The notes: a model not told the origin generated them from the sequence alone. A stretch of DNA of 64,000 nucleotides from Bryopsis sp. KO-2023 (GCA_030272585.1 BSYQ01000011.1:4278001-4342000), one strand, 5' to 3'; shown: positions 10,159-21,201, counted from the first letter of the stretch. Program-made: numbers and translations.

Positions 10159-11163
10159 CTTATTCCTACTAAGCAAACAGTTACTGCTGCAGGGGTAGCA
10201 GATTTATTTTTCCAGAATGTGGTTCGTTTCTTTGGGTTACCTCAAGAAATTGTTTCGGATCGGGATACTCGTTTCACTAGCAATTTTTGGAGGTCTCTTT
10301 GGAAGAAGGCTGGAACAAGATTGGCAATGTCAAGCAGTTATCATCCTGAGACAGATGGTCAGACTGAAAGGGCTAACAGAACCGTGCAGGAAATTCTGCG
10401 CAGTTATGTTGAACCTGCAGGAACAGATTGGGATCAGCACTTGGCAGCTGCTGAGTTTGCTTACAACTCCAGTGTCAATGCTACTACTGGATTCTCCCCC
10501 TTCTATTTGATGAATGGGCAGAACCCAAGGACTCCTGCAAGTGCTGTGGCTGTGTCAGCCTGCCCTGCAGTGGATGATTGGTGGACTACTTGGCAATCTG
10601 ATCTGGAAAAATGCAGACACAATATTGCTGCTGCTCAGGCACGTCAACGCCAGGTGGCGGACGAAACCAGGCGGGGAGGGGGCTTTGAGCCAGGCGAAAA
10701 AGTTTTTCTGGCCACAAAAGACTTACCCCTACCTGCAGTGTTGAGCAGAAAGTTGTCAGCAAAGTACTGTGGACCATTTGAAGTCACTGAGAAGCTCTCT
10801 GAAGTTGCAGTCAGGTTGAGACTGCCAGGTCATTGGAGGATACATGATGTGTTTCATGTGTCCAAGCTCAAACCTGCATTTGAAGATCAGGTGGGCAGCT
10901 TTCCAGCAAGGGAGGCACCCAGGTGGCAACCTGAACCTGAGCTTGTGGATGGTCAAGAGGAATATCAGGTGGACAGAATTCTGGCAGACAGGACTGTCAG
11001 AGGCAGGAAGCAGTACCTTGTTCGATGGCAGGGATATGATCAATCTGAGGACACATGGGAACCTGCAGAACATTTGCAGAATGCTCGAGATGTACTACGT
11101 GACTATCAGCAAAGGAGTGAAGGGACCGCGATGAGGCGACGTCCTAGTCGGAAAGCACAGTAA
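10159..11163 (+). pseudogene. pol: chromovirus pol, 3' part: integrase C-terminus and chromodomain
   Basis: Continues the pol frame after the TRIM. The integrase core shows IVSDRDTRFTS (second catalytic Asp) and SSYHPETDGQTERANR (catalytic Glu). A GPY/F-type module follows (KYCGPFEVTEKL) and then VFHVSKLKP. A C-terminal chromodomain lies at about 10966-11120 (YQVDRILADR... YLVRWQGYDQSEDTWEP, with conserved aromatics). Chromodomains of chromoviruses bind modified histones and steer integration to heterochromatin, which fits the satellite insertion site. Element plus target duplication adds 543 bp (a multiple of three), but the TRIM LTR brings a stop, so no full-length Pol can be made. Confidence 0.93.
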
Positions 11164-11224
11164 AAAAAAACTGAAGAAGAAAAGGGAGAGTGTTATTTTC
11201 TCTTTATCGTTCGCGTTAGCAGGA

Positions 11225-12073
11225 ATGGTAGACCACGCTCAAGAGACCGAGGATCAGGTGGAACAAGCTTTCAAGTTGTTGAGCTCCAGGGCAGCATCAG
11301 CAGCAAATCTGTCCGCACAGCTTCGGAAAGCAAGAACTGAGTTGCAAGTCGCCCGTGCTGAAAATTATCGTTGGCGCGAGTGGGCAGCGAATATACCAGA
11401 AGTGGTGCAAGGGACTCAGCTCAGAGATGCAGATGCGGATGAGATCTCAGGAAGAGTAATGGAGTGTGAAGGAAAGTCAGTTGCAGGAAAGGAAAAGGTG
11501 GCTGATGTTAAGGAAGAAGAAGCAGGGTGGTACAGCAATTCTGTTGACAGAATACTTCCAAATCAGACACTGCTACTGCCAGAAGTGCAGCCAAACCCTG
11601 TGGAAGGGCTGACAGAGTCAAGCATGGGATGCACTCTGTGTTTCAAGACCTGCAACAGGCCAGTGCACACATTCCCTTGTGGTCAGCACAGGGTCTGCTG
11701 CAGATCTGTTTGTTGGATGAGGATGTGGTATGCCTATGATACCACTATTCAGCTCGATGCCGAGGGAAGGATGCAGGCGAACTGTCCAATTTCTCTGAAG
11801 GTAGCAAGTCCAGGACCTGCTCAGTTTGGAGAATGTGGATTGTGCAGGATGGTAAGGAGACATCCAGGCTTGACAGTCCCTCCAGCAAGAGTCATGACAA
11901 CACTTCGGATTGCAGGATTGGAGTTGCCTAAGAGCACTGCAGGAAGAAATCAGACAAACCGTGATGCAGCACCACACCGGATTGTTGAGTGGGAGGTTAT
12001 ACCTTCTAAGAAATCTGGGTCAGCAAAAAAGAGAAGTCTAGATGAGGTGATCTCTCAGGGTGCAGGTGACTAG
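11225..12073 (+). CDS. extra ORF (ORF3) of chromovirus with RING-like Cys/His cluster
   Basis: 282 aa, lying 61 bp after pol and before the 3' LTR, a position where most chromoviruses have no gene. Residues about 10-60 are predicted coiled coil (EQAFKLLSSRAASAANLSAQLRKA region). Residues about 136-190 hold a Cys/His cluster: CTLCFKTC, then PCGQHRVCCRSVC, then NCPIS. It resembles a C3HC4 RING with a reduced last pair. A further CGLC is at about 203-206. The tail is basic (KKSGSAKKR). No signal peptide or membrane segment is seen, so it is not envelope-like. A RING-type E3 or chromatin/nucleic-acid role is possible but unproved. Codon use and intact length suggest it is under selection in the element family. 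Confidence 0.75.
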   Translation: MVDHAQETEDQVEQAFKLLSSRAASAANLSAQLRKARTELQVARAENYRWREWAANIPEVVQGTQLRDADADEISGRVMECEGKSVAGKEKVADVKEEEAGWYSNSVDRILPNQTLLLPEVQPNPVEGLTESSMGCTLCFKTCNRPVHTFPCGQHRVCCRSVCWMRMWYAYDTTIQLDAEGRMQANCPISLKVASPGPAQFGECGLCRMVRRHPGLTVPPARVMTTLRIAGLELPKSTAGRNQTNRDAAPHRIVEWEVIPSKKSGSAKKRSLDEVISQGAGD

Positions 12074-12705
12074 TGCAGTTTGCTGCAGGTCACTTGAAGG
12101 AATGTTTGGTTTTTATTGAAATGTGATTTGCAGTGGGAGCTGCCAGTTCAGGCAGAACATATTAGGCTGATTGAATGAAACTTGGTATATTTCTTGACTT
12201 GGTGGAATTTGGAAAAGAACAATTTTCTGAGGGAGTTATATCATTTTGTTCCTTTTTCTTGAGTGCTTATGGGACAGGCAGAGTATTTTTCAGAGATTCT
12301 TAATAAACCTGCCAACTAGATACATTTTTGATAGCTGCAACAGAATGTGGTTTATTGCTGCAGCATAATAGTATCCTTTGAGAAGGGACATTTTTACTGA
12401 TTACTAGAACTTTGTGGGCTGATGAGCAGTGTTTATTTTGGAAAACTGCTGATCAGTCATTTGACTAATGTTTTCTAATGATTGAGGTTTTTATATGCCA
12501 AAGAAGTAGGAAGTTGCAGAAAACATAAGTTCAAGTGTGCAGCAGGGTTCTTTGGTTGTTGATGTTTTATTAGACCTACAAGGGAGTAGGGTTTGATTTG
12601 ATGATGAGTTTTCAGATCTTTATTGAGCTATGGAATTTCCCTAAAAGGTTGATTTATTTCAGTCAAAGTGCAGTAAGGGGCTACTGCAGTTCAGATGGGG
12701 AGGAA
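12074..12705 (+). other. 3' untranslated part of chromovirus
   Basis: AT-rich, with no credible ORF. It ends in the polypurine tract GATGGGGAGGAA that directly abuts the 3' LTR and would prime plus-strand synthesis. Confidence 0.8.
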
Positions 12706-13178
12706 TGTAGCGAATCAGGGTTTCTGACAGCCCTGCAGTACGTCAGCAGGCTTGCTGACAGTCCTGCAGTACTTTAAGTAGGAGGCTGGCTGCCCTGAGG
12801 CAGCGTACAGTCAGTCAGGGTGTGCTGGCAGTGAAGTAGTACGTGGACTACTGAGCTGGCAGCTAGAATGTTCTAGAAGGTCGCTCAGCACCACAGGAAT
12901 GGCCGTGGGGCTGAGCTGGGCTCTGATTGAAAGGACTGCAAGGTCTGATGCCTTGCAGCAGTGATGCAGACTGATGTTACAGCCTATGATCAGTTAGGAT
13001 CAAGGCTGCTAGGGTATTCTATAAGTTCTTGGGGTTTGAACGTTCTTGTAACCTTACTTTGGGATTGAACTCCCTTTGTCTCGCTTCCAAGTCGTCTATT
13101 CTTTCCCTCCAAGCCGTTTCAGGCTTGCAGTTCACAGCCGGCAGCCCACAATAGCGGTCTGCAGGCGGATTCACTACA
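12706..13178 (+). repeat. 3' LTR of chromovirus
   Basis: 473 bp, same ends and sequence as the 5' LTR. It is followed immediately by the second copy of the target duplication AAACC and resumption of the satellite. Confidence 0.96.
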
Positions 13179-13649
13179 AAACCGCCTCATGTCTTCCCTT
13201 TCAGACTGCCGTTAGCAGACTTTTCAAAACCCTTGAAACCGCCTCATATCCTCCCTTTCAGACTGCTGTTAGCAGACTTTTCAAAACCCTTGAAACCGCC
13301 TCATGTCTTCCCTTTCAGACTGCCGTTAGCAGACTTTTCAAAACCCTTGAAACCGCCTCATGTCTTCCCTTTCAGACTGCTGTTAGCAGACTTTTCAAAA
13401 CCCTTGAAACCGCCTCATGTCTTCCCTTTCAGACTGCCGTTAGCAGACTTTTCAAAACCCTTGAAACCGCCTCATGTCTTCCCTTTCAGACTGCTGTTAG
13501 CAGACTTTTCAAAACCCTTGAAACCGCCTCATGTCTTCCCTTTCAGACTGCCGTTAGCAGACTTTTCAAAACCCTTGAAACCGCCTCATGTCTTCCCTTT
13601 CAGACTGCTGTTAGCAGACTTTTCAAAACCCTTGAAACCGCCTCATGTC
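13179..13649 (+). repeat. 57-bp satellite array, 8 units (right part)
   Basis: The motif GTTAGCAG recurs every 57 bp from 13211 to 13610. The distance from the last left unit (4210) to the first right unit (13211) equals the element plus 5-bp duplication plus exactly one 57-bp step. Both parts were therefore one uninterrupted 71-unit array. Confidence 0.97.
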
Positions 13650-13658
13650 CCTGTAGAG

Positions 13659-13685
13659 ACCTATGGCTCTTTTTGGGCCATAGGT
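13659..13685. repeat. perfect hairpin at satellite array edge
   Basis: ACCTATGGC, nine-base loop, GCCATAGGT: a perfect 9-bp stem starting 10 bp after the last satellite unit. No following T-tract or gene makes it a terminator candidate. Confidence 0.6.
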
Positions 13686-13833
13686 GTTGTTTCATCGTCG
13701 GCGACGTCTGGCAGTGAAAACGGAATGATGGCAAAGCGAAATGTGATCGTTGCTTGTCAGCCTGGGATTCTCGGCGGTTGAGAAACACTCCGTATACTCG
13801 TAGATTGTCACGCTGCAATTTGTTCCACAAGGC

Positions 13834-14433
13834 TTGGTCCTGATGCGAGAGCTTTCGCTGCTTTGGCAATGGTGTATGGGCTCGAAGCTCTCTCCCCAGA
13901 GTTTCTGGATTTCGTCCCCGCGTTCTCTCATGTCGAGTTTGGAGCAGCTTCTGCAGAAGGACGCTTTCCGAATGTTGGGTACTGAAGAGGAAAACAAGGT
14001 TTTACACTCACTAGAAAGACTTGATCAAGACAACGACGCTGGTCGGTACAATTTCCCATACCTAGACTTCCAAACAAACTGGTTGGACGAGGTTTCTTTC
14101 TTGGTGGCGATGAGTATCCTTGTTAAGTCGACGACCAGTAGGTGTGCCGATGTTTTTGTGCTGCCTTCACAAACACACAAATATTTTCGATCGACTCAAC
14201 GAATTCTTGCCAAGGAGCTGAGCTCAGCGAACTGTCACGACGTTTCTCGCCCGAAATATCAAATACGAACACAAGCTTGGTGCGCTGAGGTAACCCGATT
14301 CATTCAAAGGTACTCAAAAATTTGGATACCAGGTCAACGACGGTTAGCTATAGCTCAACACAAGTCACAGGGTTGCCAGGAAAAGCCACCGGTATGCATT
14401 CGCAGTAGCAGCGCTGCTATGCGGTGGTATTGA
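13834..14433 (+). CDS. hypothetical ORF, 199 aa
   Basis: A single uninterrupted ORF with reasonable composition in its middle (SLEQLLQKDAFRMLG, then LERLDQDNDAGRYNFPYLDF, then HKYFRSTQRILAKELSSANC). No domain is recognised and there is no signal peptide. It could be one exon of a larger gene or a relic. No supported splice partners were found. Confidence 0.35.
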   Translation: MVLMRELSLLWQWCMGSKLSPQSFWISSPRSLMSSLEQLLQKDAFRMLGTEEENKVLHSLERLDQDNDAGRYNFPYLDFQTNWLDEVSFLVAMSILVKSTTSRCADVFVLPSQTHKYFRSTQRILAKELSSANCHDVSRPKYQIRTQAWCAEVTRFIQRYSKIWIPGQRRLAIAQHKSQGCQEKPPVCIRSSSAAMRWY

Positions 14434-15500
14434 CCCCACGATAGATCCGTGTTGCTCTCACCTGCACAATTGATGGCAGCTGTCGTCACTGGGACTGGGA
14501 AAGTACAAAGGTGGAAAGAGTGGTTGTGGGTGAATGGGACCTGTGTAGGAGAATAAATACTGAAATGTGCTCAAGAATGAACGGTCAGGGTTGGTTGCGA
14601 AGTCGCAAAACAATGTGCACCGTTGGCTGTTAGTGCCAGAAATGGTGGTTCTAGAAACTAGCAGGAAGACGACCTCAGTCGCTCGTTGCAACATGTCCAC
14701 ACACGACAAAGAGTAAAACTGCGATCAGGACAACATCAAAGCGCCGACACGCAAATTGAATATGAACTCATATCCTCTATATTCTTACACAGTGGGGTGG
14801 GCCCACTATTTATGTGCTTGCTAGCATGCTGTTTTGTGACGAATGACACAGTACCCATCACAGCACACATACTTCCTATGTGGAAACCATCCTCATCTGC
14901 AACGAAAAAATCGACTCTAGTTTTCATGGTCTCTGAGTTTTGACAGGCCTTGGGCATTTAGACTATGGGGGAGGAACGGTGCATCCCTTCCCATGAATCC
15001 TCAGCTTCCCTTTCACGTGGACCTTGTAACCAACCAATATGTATTGTTGTAAATGTATATGTATATGTACTGTATACGTATTGGACACCCCCTTCCATAC
15101 AGGAGGCCAAAAGAGTCGTTACATTCGCCTGGCCACCCTTTTTTACTCATCCATAAGTCGATCGCAGTACTCACTTGCTGGTCCCAGCGGGATGATTGAC
15201 ACATCAGCCCAGGTGATATATATGTAAATCAAACGTGATACATTAGAGTAGTTTGTCGTGTGTGTGATGAGTGATGGTGGTAAGAGCATTTTGTTTCGTT
15301 CGTTCACGCTCCGTTGTTCGTTGATGGCGACGTCGTGTTATCGACTGGGAGGAACTGTCTGGTTTCACGCGAGTGGAAAGTAAAGTTCACGCGATGGGGG
15401 GCCAGGTAGAGTTGTGTCTTTATTTAAGCACCAGCTAGTCGGTGAAGAACGTTTTCGGGGGGGGTTGTGTTATTGACTGTGTGCGTGACACCAACGTAGT
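14434..15500. other. intergenic DNA
   Basis: Short ORFs only. It includes a TATATG-type microsatellite (about 15045-15075). Its 3' end is the likely promoter and 5' UTR of the hydrolase gene. Confidence 0.5.
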
Positions 15501-15544
15501 TGACGTTCAGAAAGAATAAAGCAGCAACAGCGCATAAAGGGGCG

Positions 15545-18258
15545 ATATGGCCAGTGATTCTCCTCTTCTTTGCCGCGCTAGCTCTGCCCGTTCCATCGTT
15601 GTCGTTGGAGATCAAAAACACTTACACGATTCTTGGTGGGTCTAATTATCAATCGGTTTGGCATTGATGTTCATGGATTAACGCCCACTCCACTCCACTT
15701 CACTCTAAAAACTTTATTCGAGACAGTTTCCAATATTTGCCACCAACTACAATTGTGAATGTGTTGTATTGAAAAAATCTCACCATTACCTTGTTTCTTT
15801 GATCAGACCCCCCTTCGACGGAGACTGATCAAATTCCACATGCTGCTCTTATTTGGTATCCTGGAGGTCTTGTAAAGGGCTCAGATTACACTGCATTTGC
15901 CAAGGATGTGCAGGTCAGTGGTCTTTATTTGCAATTGTGGGCCACTATCATTTGTAGAGTGTTGGGGGGGGGGAGGGGCTATTCTGCTTTTTTTGTGGGG
16001 TGCATAACGCTTTCAGCCCTGATGTAATGCAGCTGAAGAAACAACACCGGTGTGGTACCACAAAAACGTATTTTCAAGGTACTGTTTGAAAAGAAAGCTA
16101 AAAGAAGGATAAACCGATTTACATGAAAAAGGCTTTCAATGACAGGAAAAGCTGAAAGGGAAGGTGCGCTTCTGGGTCTGCCTGGTAGATTTTGACTGGG
16201 AAACACTGATTCCTAGTGATCCATCCAAAGCACAACTCCTTCAAGAGTTCTACCCTGGATTTGAGCTCACTGTGGCTGGGATGGTTCCTCAGCTGGAAGC
16301 CAGAGGGTTCAAGTCTTTGAAAGACAGCTCAGGTTGGTCAGCTTTTTGATTTTTTGGGGACCTTTGGGAGAAATGACATGTTATGTAAGCAAAGGGGCAT
16401 CTAAGCTCACTGTGGAAAGGTTTTGCGGCTTGCCCAAGCTTAACAGAGGATGGTGTTTTTTTTTGTTTTTCTTGGGAGGGGAGGGGGGTTCGAAGAAACA
16501 CATTTCTAATTGTGTCTTTTATGTTTTTGATGTGTTTTTTTCTTACTGCTGTCTCAGGAAATGGAACACGATATTTGAATGTGTTCACTGGGGGCCACAG
16601 TTTTGGGGGGAAATTTGCCACCACAGAAGCGCTCAAGTCGGCCGGACCCATGATTCTGTCAGGGACCCCGATTCAATCACCAGAATATCTTTCAGGGCTT
16701 CAAAATGGACTGGATAGAGTTCTGTTGGAGCATCCCTATCCAGTGTTAATCACTGTGGGAGAACTTGATGGTCAACTGCGATGGATGTCACTCGCTCAAG
16801 CCTTCGTGGAGGCAATTCAAGTGGGCCTGGTTTTCGGGAAAAAGTACGTGGGCTCCTTCCTGCTTGCATGCCTTCCCTCAGTGTACACGTTTGCAGTATT
16901 ACTTCAGCCACAAAGTTATTCGCAAAATTCTGGAGCAAAATAGCTTCAATAATTTAAACCGTATGCGTTATCCATCAGGGTGGCTGCTGCAAGAAAAAAC
17001 ATAGCCCTGATTCCCGGAATGAACCACATGCAAATCTCTGAGGGTGAAACCAGGTATGAAAGGGGGGGAATCGATGCTGACATCCCCACCTCAGAGGCTA
17101 TCTCGAAGTGTGGGGACCTGGCAGCTGCTTTCGTCAATGTGCATGTTGGGGCTGGAGACAAGCAAGAATCGCTTTCTGAATTGGAAAAGGGACTGTTTGG
17201 AACTACCATGGAGATTGTGAAGCCTTATCTGGGAGCAGCTGGTCTTGCTGATGTGACATCTGCTCTGGAACAGATTGAGCAGGGGACTCCTGAGAATGAT
17301 TCAGTCCCATGGAAAAGGTAAGTGCACCTCCAAGGCCAAGGAGAAGCAGGCTCAGAGCAAGAGAGATGTCCTTTCGGGCACCTTTTTTCACCAACTTGTC
17401 TGGAATGACAGCAGCACACACACAGTCAGTTTTTAACAGTATATATCCATTATCCTAATTCATCCTGCTTTCTGCGGTGTTTTCTGTAGGTCAAATTTCA
17501 TAGACTACAGTGAAGAGGATGCTGCTGAGAAGGCATGTGCACGGATGCAGAGTTTGATTTTGCCAGAGTCCATGAAGGCAAGAGTCATCCCAATGGTTGT
17601 GGAAAAGCTGGAGAACTTCCTTGCTGTGACGCCCTTGCTGCAAGAGTCTGGAGATAGTGAGCCCCCTTTGGTTGTCCCAGTTTGCTACATTTTCAGGCAT
17701 CCTCGAGGAAGCTATATGAAAGGGGTTCCACGTACACCAGAATACTGGATAAAATTAGCATTAGCTGAGGATGCTACTTATTCATTCGATGGGGCCACAG
17801 GTAGGTTGCTGATGTGTAAAAATTCCGCCTGATGTCTGGTATATGTCGATATATTTTGTTGGTTTTCGAGCTGACAAGTGTTTTTGCATTTTTTTGTTCT
17901 AGATGATGGTGCTATATCTCTTCAGGACTTTTGTTCCAAGCAAAATTCTGAAGTGTTTTCAGAGGCCAAAAAGGTGGCGACCAAAAGCTCTCTCGATCGC
18001 TACAACACTAGGGGCATCCCAGTCAAATTCGGCCCTGATGTGGTGTCTGACGTGAGCGAAACTTCATTGGAAGAATGGACCGGTGATGATTATGGTATTG
18101 AGGTTGTCCATGATGACTCATCCACCACGAATGTAGTACGATGTCCCTTGCTTGTGGGCGAGAATTTCGTAATGGTGAAAACCTGGGGGCCTGCACGAGC
18201 CCTGGGATATCTGACAATCAATTCACTGCAAACCCCTACTAAGGAGAGGGATGATTAG
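15545..18258 (+). CDS. alpha/beta hydrolase with hydrophobic leader, 7 exons
   Basis: Exons: to 15635; 15807-15913; 16146-16332; 16558-16843; 16979-17317; 17490-17800; 17903-18258. All junctions are GT-AG and phases close, giving about 558 aa. The first exon encodes a hydrophobic leader (VILLLFFAALALPVPSLS), so the product probably enters the ER or secretory route. Numbering from 15545, a nucleophile elbow GGHSFGG has Ser near residue 143. A candidate catalytic Asp is in GELDGQ (about 199) and a candidate His in PGMNHMQIS (about 240). That gives a full hydrolase triad in the first half. The second half (about 330-558) is not recognised. Substrate is unknown. The start is unresolved: the leader frame has no ATG back to the stop at 15497-15499, so a short upstream exon is likely. 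Confidence 0.82.
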
Positions 18259-18866
18259 ACATCAGGAGTGTTTTAGAATTCAGCAGGTGGTTTTTTCGGG
18301 TGCCGTGTGGGGTTCTCTTCTTTTTGAATGTTTTCGGAGTCGGTTTGATTCATTCTTATTATGGAGGGTTTGCTCAAGATCTTGCTGTTTCATCAATTAA
18401 CTTGTACTTTTTTGCCAGTCATGTGGACTAATGTGAGAAAAATATATATTTTGTTTTTTGGAGAAAAGAGAGCAATTCACTCGAGGTGTGTTTCTGCCAT
18501 TTCTTTGGTTCTGGTGGATGATGCTTGAATTGAAGTGTCAAGACCACTTGCTGAATGTTTCCCCTAAAATGAAATAAATAACCATCATATTTCTTAGTTG
18601 CAAAGACAAAAACGCTGAACGGAAATTTTGAGTGACATACAGAAAAATGTCGGATGATTTAAGAAAAAATAAATTAACTAAACTACCTACTACTAAGTAA
18701 TAATCCGTTGTGAGAATTTCTTGCAAAAAAACCCAACCAATAAGTTTTTCTCGGAACAAAAATAATTCTCTCGTTGCAAAGCTTCAAAACATTTTCACAT
18801 GCAGTTTGTTCGAAGTTTCAATTGAATGATGAGCAGACGTTGAAACGACTGTGCTGACTTTTTGCA
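18259..18866. other. intergenic DNA / hydrolase 3' UTR
   Basis: AT-rich with no credible coding exon. It contains an AATAAATAA-type stretch near 18570. Confidence 0.45.
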
Positions 18867-19310
18867 ATGTCCTTGTCCCAAACAAGAACAAGTCAGGCAA
18901 TGGAGGCAGAACAGAAAAATCGGAACAAATCGGTGCAGACATTTCCACTCCACACCTTGAAACAGAAGTGCTGGAATAGTGCAAGAAAACCCAAGCCCAC
19001 AGAGAAACGGAGGCATGCATGGAGTCATACCCTGATCAACATCCCTGACTCCAATGAGATACGACGACCATCAGGTGGAAGGAAAAACCACGATCGCTTG
19101 GCACGAAATCCAGTGTTGCAGCATTACAAGACCCTTCCCACTCCACCAACACAAGCTCTGGATAGCAAACTCCTGACTTCCATCGTCTCTGCAATCAAAA
19201 TGGGTGTCCTCCGTTTCGGCTGTCTCCATTCGCACGGCCGACCTGACTTAGTCACGTGTTCCTTGGAAAGTGTAGGGAACCTGCAGACCCGCCCTCCCAA
19301 CATAAAGTGA
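18867..19310 (+). CDS. doubtful small ORF, 147 aa
   Basis: A single-exon ORF, basic and Pro/Ser-rich, with no recognised domain, ending 72 bp before the PLAC8 gene start. It could instead be promoter DNA of that gene. Reported only because it is the sole ORF of size in this gap. Confidence 0.2.
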   Translation: MSLSQTRTSQAMEAEQKNRNKSVQTFPLHTLKQKCWNSARKPKPTEKRRHAWSHTLINIPDSNEIRRPSGGRKNHDRLARNPVLQHYKTLPTPPTQALDSKLLTSIVSAIKMGVLRFGCLHSHGRPDLVTCSLESVGNLQTRPPNIK

Positions 19311-19382
19311 TGTTCTGGTTCTGTTAACCAGACCGAAAAGAAGGGTTGCGAATCTCGAGAAGTGTTGTTTCTGTTTGGTAAA

Positions 19383-20101
19383 ATGGCAAAAGTCCAGTAT
19401 GAAAAGTTGTCCACCGGCGAGCCCGTAAAGTCCGTGGCCGCCGCTGAAGAGCCTCGTCACTTTCATTCTCACTTTCTCAACTGTTTCGGAAACTGCGACA
19501 GTGTTGGATGGGGCTCATGCTGTCTCGTATATTGGTGCCCTTGCATCGCGTTCGGGTGAGAAAGCGTTGCATTTAGTTCAGTTAACGGTGGCTTGCGTGG
19601 CCTGCGACGACTAACTCAACGGTGTGTGCACGCTTATGTTGGTACAGAATGAACATTGCCAAGGTTACGGGGAAAACCGGTCGCGCGATCACATATGCGC
19701 TTCTGATGCTTGTTGCGATAGTGGGGATCAGGGGAGGCGATGCCGTTCTCAAATACAATAAGATAATCAACCCCTGTTTTGACGACGAGAATGCCTGGGA
19801 CACTCCGTGCACCGAAGCCGACCTCGAGGAATACTACCGCACGACTGTCCGCTGCTCCGTCGTCGTTTTGTTGGCATTTGCGGGCCTCGTCACGCTTGGA
19901 ATCGCGAACAGAAGGTACACACGCAGGGCTTTGAACCTTAAATACCACGTGGACGGAGGATGCGCGGAGTGCTGCGACGACACTTGCGCGTGGTGCTGCT
20001 TTCCTATGGGTTTGTGCCAGGAAACCCGCACTATGTTTTACAACAGAGTCGAGAACGGAGAATGGAAGGGCCCTATGACCATGGAAAACAGCATTGTGTA
20101 G
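19383..20101 (+). CDS. PLAC8-family Cys-rich membrane protein, 2 exons
   Basis: Exons 19383-19555 and 19648-20101 join in phase (GG + A) to give 208 aa. The PLAC8 hallmark is split by the intron. Exon 1 ends with CCLVYWCPCIAFG and exon 2 ends with the conserved Cys pairs of CCDDTCAWCCFPMGLCQE. Two hydrophobic segments lie between (ALLMLVAIVGI and VVVLLAFAGLVTLGIA). The usual PLAC8 spacing is stretched by an insert of about 70 residues. The family comprises small plasma-membrane or organelle proteins linked to cell size, cadmium resistance and ion handling (plant FW2.2/PCR, animal PLAC8). The specific role here is unknown. Confidence 0.87.
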
Positions 20102-20619
20102 ATTTGAAAAAAGAAAAAAAGAAGAAAAAAAATGAAGAGAAAATGCCGTAAAATATTTGTGTGAGATTCTCTCGACACAGAAATTCAAAACGGGGCGCAC
20201 TTGGTGTTTTTTTTGGTTGGGGATGTGCTACCCTTGTTTTTTTCTCTCAAGAAAAGGTGAGAATGATGGACTGGTTGTGAGATGGCGGCCTCTGCTTCTG
20301 GAGTGAGCTGATGTGGGCTGGTGTTTGTGTGGTGGGTAGATTTCCAACTGGCAGGAACAGAACAGTTGGACTGTTTGTTGCTTTGTGTAATATATGTGAT
20401 AACGTACCTGAAAAGTAGTGTTTGTATCGCTGTGAATGGGTGCATTGGACAGTGTGAGAATGTCATGGGGGTTTGAAATCGTCACCTGTCATAGATGGAT
20501 CGCCAGCACGGAGTGTCAGTTTCGTTAGCACCAGGGTATATCTTGGAAAAAAAATACCTTTGTATCTGATAACGTGGAGTGAGTGAAGTTTTTGATAGGC
20601 TTTGAGAATTTGGTAGCGT
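20102..20619. other. PLAC8 3' region and intergenic DNA
   Basis: Purine-rich directly after the stop, then unremarkable AT-rich DNA with no credible ORF. It ends at the terminus of the tyrosine-recombinase retrotransposon. Confidence 0.45.
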
Positions 20620-20746
20620 TTATGGAAAAAAACTGGCTCGAAGTACCCACCCCAACACAACCACACAGACACTCCAAGAAAACTGTAGAAAACATTCATT
20701 CAACCTTTAAAAACCTGTCCCATATGTTCGAAAAATCAAATATGCC
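20620..20746 (-). repeat. split direct repeat B2
   Basis: 127 bp, matching 21075-21201 with one substitution. It forms the 3' end of the minus-strand element. Confidence 0.93.
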
Positions 20747-20873
20747 TTTGTCCGAAAGAGATTACCCCCTATACAAAATCCTCATTCATTTCCCTGTAAC
20801 TCTCTTTTCCCCGTGCAGGACTTAAACAAAAAACTGCACAATAAACCAAAGAAAAACGGGTCGGGTGGGCGGG

Positions 20874-21074
20874 AAAAGCAAAAAGGTGGCGAGAACATAA
20901 GGACAACGCCTTTTAAAGCCACAGAAGTAGCCACAATCGAGAACAAGGCGAACGCTGCCCCAAACACAAAATGCAAGCGCTGCCACAAATGCGTCAGCCG
21001 CGGCTGACTGTGCCAGCAAAACCCGCCCAGCACCGATCCAGTCCATAAACTCATGAACTAAAAGTTAATAACAC
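20874..21074 (-). repeat. split direct repeat A2
   Basis: 201 bp, identical to A1 at 25025-25225. It directly abuts B1 and is separated from B2 by 127 bp of unique sequence. Confidence 0.95.
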
Positions 21075-21201
21075 TTATGGAAAAAAACTGGCTCGAAGTA
21101 CCCACCCCAACACAACCACACAGACACTCCAAGAAAACTGTAGAAAACATTCATTCAACCTTTAAAAAACTGTCCCATATGTTCGAAAAATCAAATATGC
21201 C
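21075..21201 (-). repeat. split direct repeat B1
   Basis: 127 bp copy of B2. It lies just downstream of the recombinase stop on the minus strand, as expected for the internal B repeat. Confidence 0.93.

Larger units (their letters stand above)
4240..13178 (+). mobile_element. Ty3/gypsy chromovirus, complete LTR retrotransposon
   Basis: An 8939-bp element bounded by 473-bp LTRs (4240-4712 and 12706-13178) that read identically. Each LTR starts TGTAG and ends CTACA. Target duplication AAACC lies at 4235-4239 and 13179-13183. The primer-binding site is at 4714-4725, and a purine-rich tract (GATGGGGAGGAA) precedes the 3' LTR. Order: small upstream ORF, gag with zinc knuckle, protease, RT, RNase H, integrase, chromodomain, then an extra ORF. 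It is inserted inside one unit of the satellite. Identical LTRs mean recent insertion. The pol gene is broken by a nested TRIM, so this copy should be non-autonomous now. Confidence 0.97.
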
